6,444 bases of DNA from assembly GCA_028824575.1 (NCBI GenBank), contig JAPPDN010000149.1, forward strand, positions 1 to 6,444. The letters run 5' to 3'. This stretch comes from Candidatus Poribacteria bacterium (lineage in GTDB: Bacteria; Poribacteria; WGA-4E; WGA-3G). The notes under the pieces are model-generated. The model was given only the letters and a program-made list of their open reading frames with translations, had not been told where the DNA came from and searched no databases. This document shows, piece after piece, positions 6,211 to 6,444 of the stretch (positions are counted from its first letter, which is position 1; each line of letters starts with the position of its first letter). The position numbers and the translations under genes were made by a program.

Positions 6211-6444
6211 GTGGCAATTGAACTATTTTCGATCGGCACAGAGTTAGTACTCGGACAGATTCAGGATACCAATGCCCACTGGATTGCGCAGCAGATTCTT
6301 CAGATCGGTGGCGAATTACGCAGGGTTACGATGCTACGTGATAACGCCGAGGAGATGTCCGAAGCATTGGATTCCGCGATTAAACGGGAAACGTCTCTTA
6401 TTCTCACAACCGGGGGGCTTGGACCCACCCCCGACGATATGACT
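6211..6444 (+). CDS. cinA: CinA-family protein, N-terminal MoaB/MogA-like domain (partial, 3' end outside window)
   Basis: The first 78 residues are present, starting at a GTG with a strong Shine-Dalgarno site. They show the CinA N-terminal domain: MAIELFSIGTELVLGQIQDTN is the classic opening (IGTELVLGQI at 8-17), followed by NAHWIAQQI and, near the cut, TTGGLGPTPDD (67-77), the conserved GGLGPT.DD loop. This domain has the MoaB/MogA molybdopterin-binding fold, but in CinA proteins it is linked to ADP-ribose pyrophosphatase activity. Many members also carry a C-terminal nicotinamide-nucleotide amidase domain, and the family takes part in pyridine nucleotide salvage and, in some species, competence. 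Whether this protein has the second domain cannot be seen. It lies 12 bases behind the esterase gene and is probably co-transcribed with it. Confidence 0.95.
   Translation, partial: MAIELFSIGTELVLGQIQDTNAHWIAQQILQIGGELRRVTMLRDNAEEMSEALDSAIKRETSLILTTGGLGPTPDDMT

Noticed and set aside
5999..6247. Second reading frame overlapping the esterase and cinA starts
   Set aside because: It is a shadow frame. The esterase triad and the CinA motifs lie in other frames, and this one has no recognisable domain.
1..6444. A functional link between modAB and cinA through the molybdopterin-binding-like domain
   Set aside because: The shared domain name reflects fold ancestry; CinA acts on pyridine nucleotides, the genes lie about 5 kb apart and they are divergently transcribed.
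1..6444. Mobile element, CRISPR array, tRNA/rRNA or defence island
   Set aside because: No transposase, integrase, spaced repeats, tRNA-like cloverleaf or paired defence genes were seen. The only nuclease-like gene has no partner.

Overview
The window is a compact, gene-dense stretch of bacterial chromosome. It holds eight protein genes and no RNA gene, insertion sequence, CRISPR array or prophage that I can see. The features are bacterial: Shine-Dalgarno sites, near-consensus sigma70-type promoters, a lipoprotein signal peptide and a molybdate ABC transporter. Base composition looks moderate, close to half GC, by eye and not computed. The gene mixture (xylose-isomerase-like TIM barrel, DUF1015 protein, acetyl-xylan-esterase-like hydrolase, CinA) is the kind seen in uncultivated lineages such as Poribacteria or related environmental phyla. 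That placement is a low-confidence inference, because the window has no marker gene.

Layout. On the minus strand at the left are two genes of a molybdate uptake operon. modA (447-1229) is a binding lipoprotein, and modB (450 to beyond base 1) is a permease cut by the window edge. They overlap by four bases in an ATGA junction. A divergent control region (1230-1403) follows. It carries a near-consensus promoter for modA (TTGACA, 17 bp, TATACT) and a weaker candidate promoter for the plus-strand genes.

From 1404 to the right end six genes all read on the plus strand. They are a sugar phosphate isomerase/epimerase-like TIM barrel (1404-2210), an uncharacterised 212-residue protein with a possible PD-(D/E)XK nuclease core (2276-2914), and a cysteine-synthase-family PLP enzyme (2930-3859). 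Then come a DUF1015 protein (3873-5123), an alpha/beta hydrolase of the acetyl xylan esterase/dienelactone hydrolase type (5158-6198), and the start of cinA (6211 to beyond 6444). The last five are separated by only 12-34 bases, with Shine-Dalgarno sites before several starts and no terminator visible, so they probably share transcripts.

How the genes may work together. modA and modB feed molybdate to cofactor synthesis. The most suggestive pair on the plus strand is the cysteine-synthase-like enzyme with DUF1015 13 bases behind it. DUF1015 carries a DGHHR motif resembling the ParB/free-serine-kinase fold, and the pair could form an O-phosphoserine route to cysteine. This is a hypothesis. The isomerase-like protein and the esterase fit carbohydrate breakdown. 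No single pathway unites the whole plus-strand cluster.
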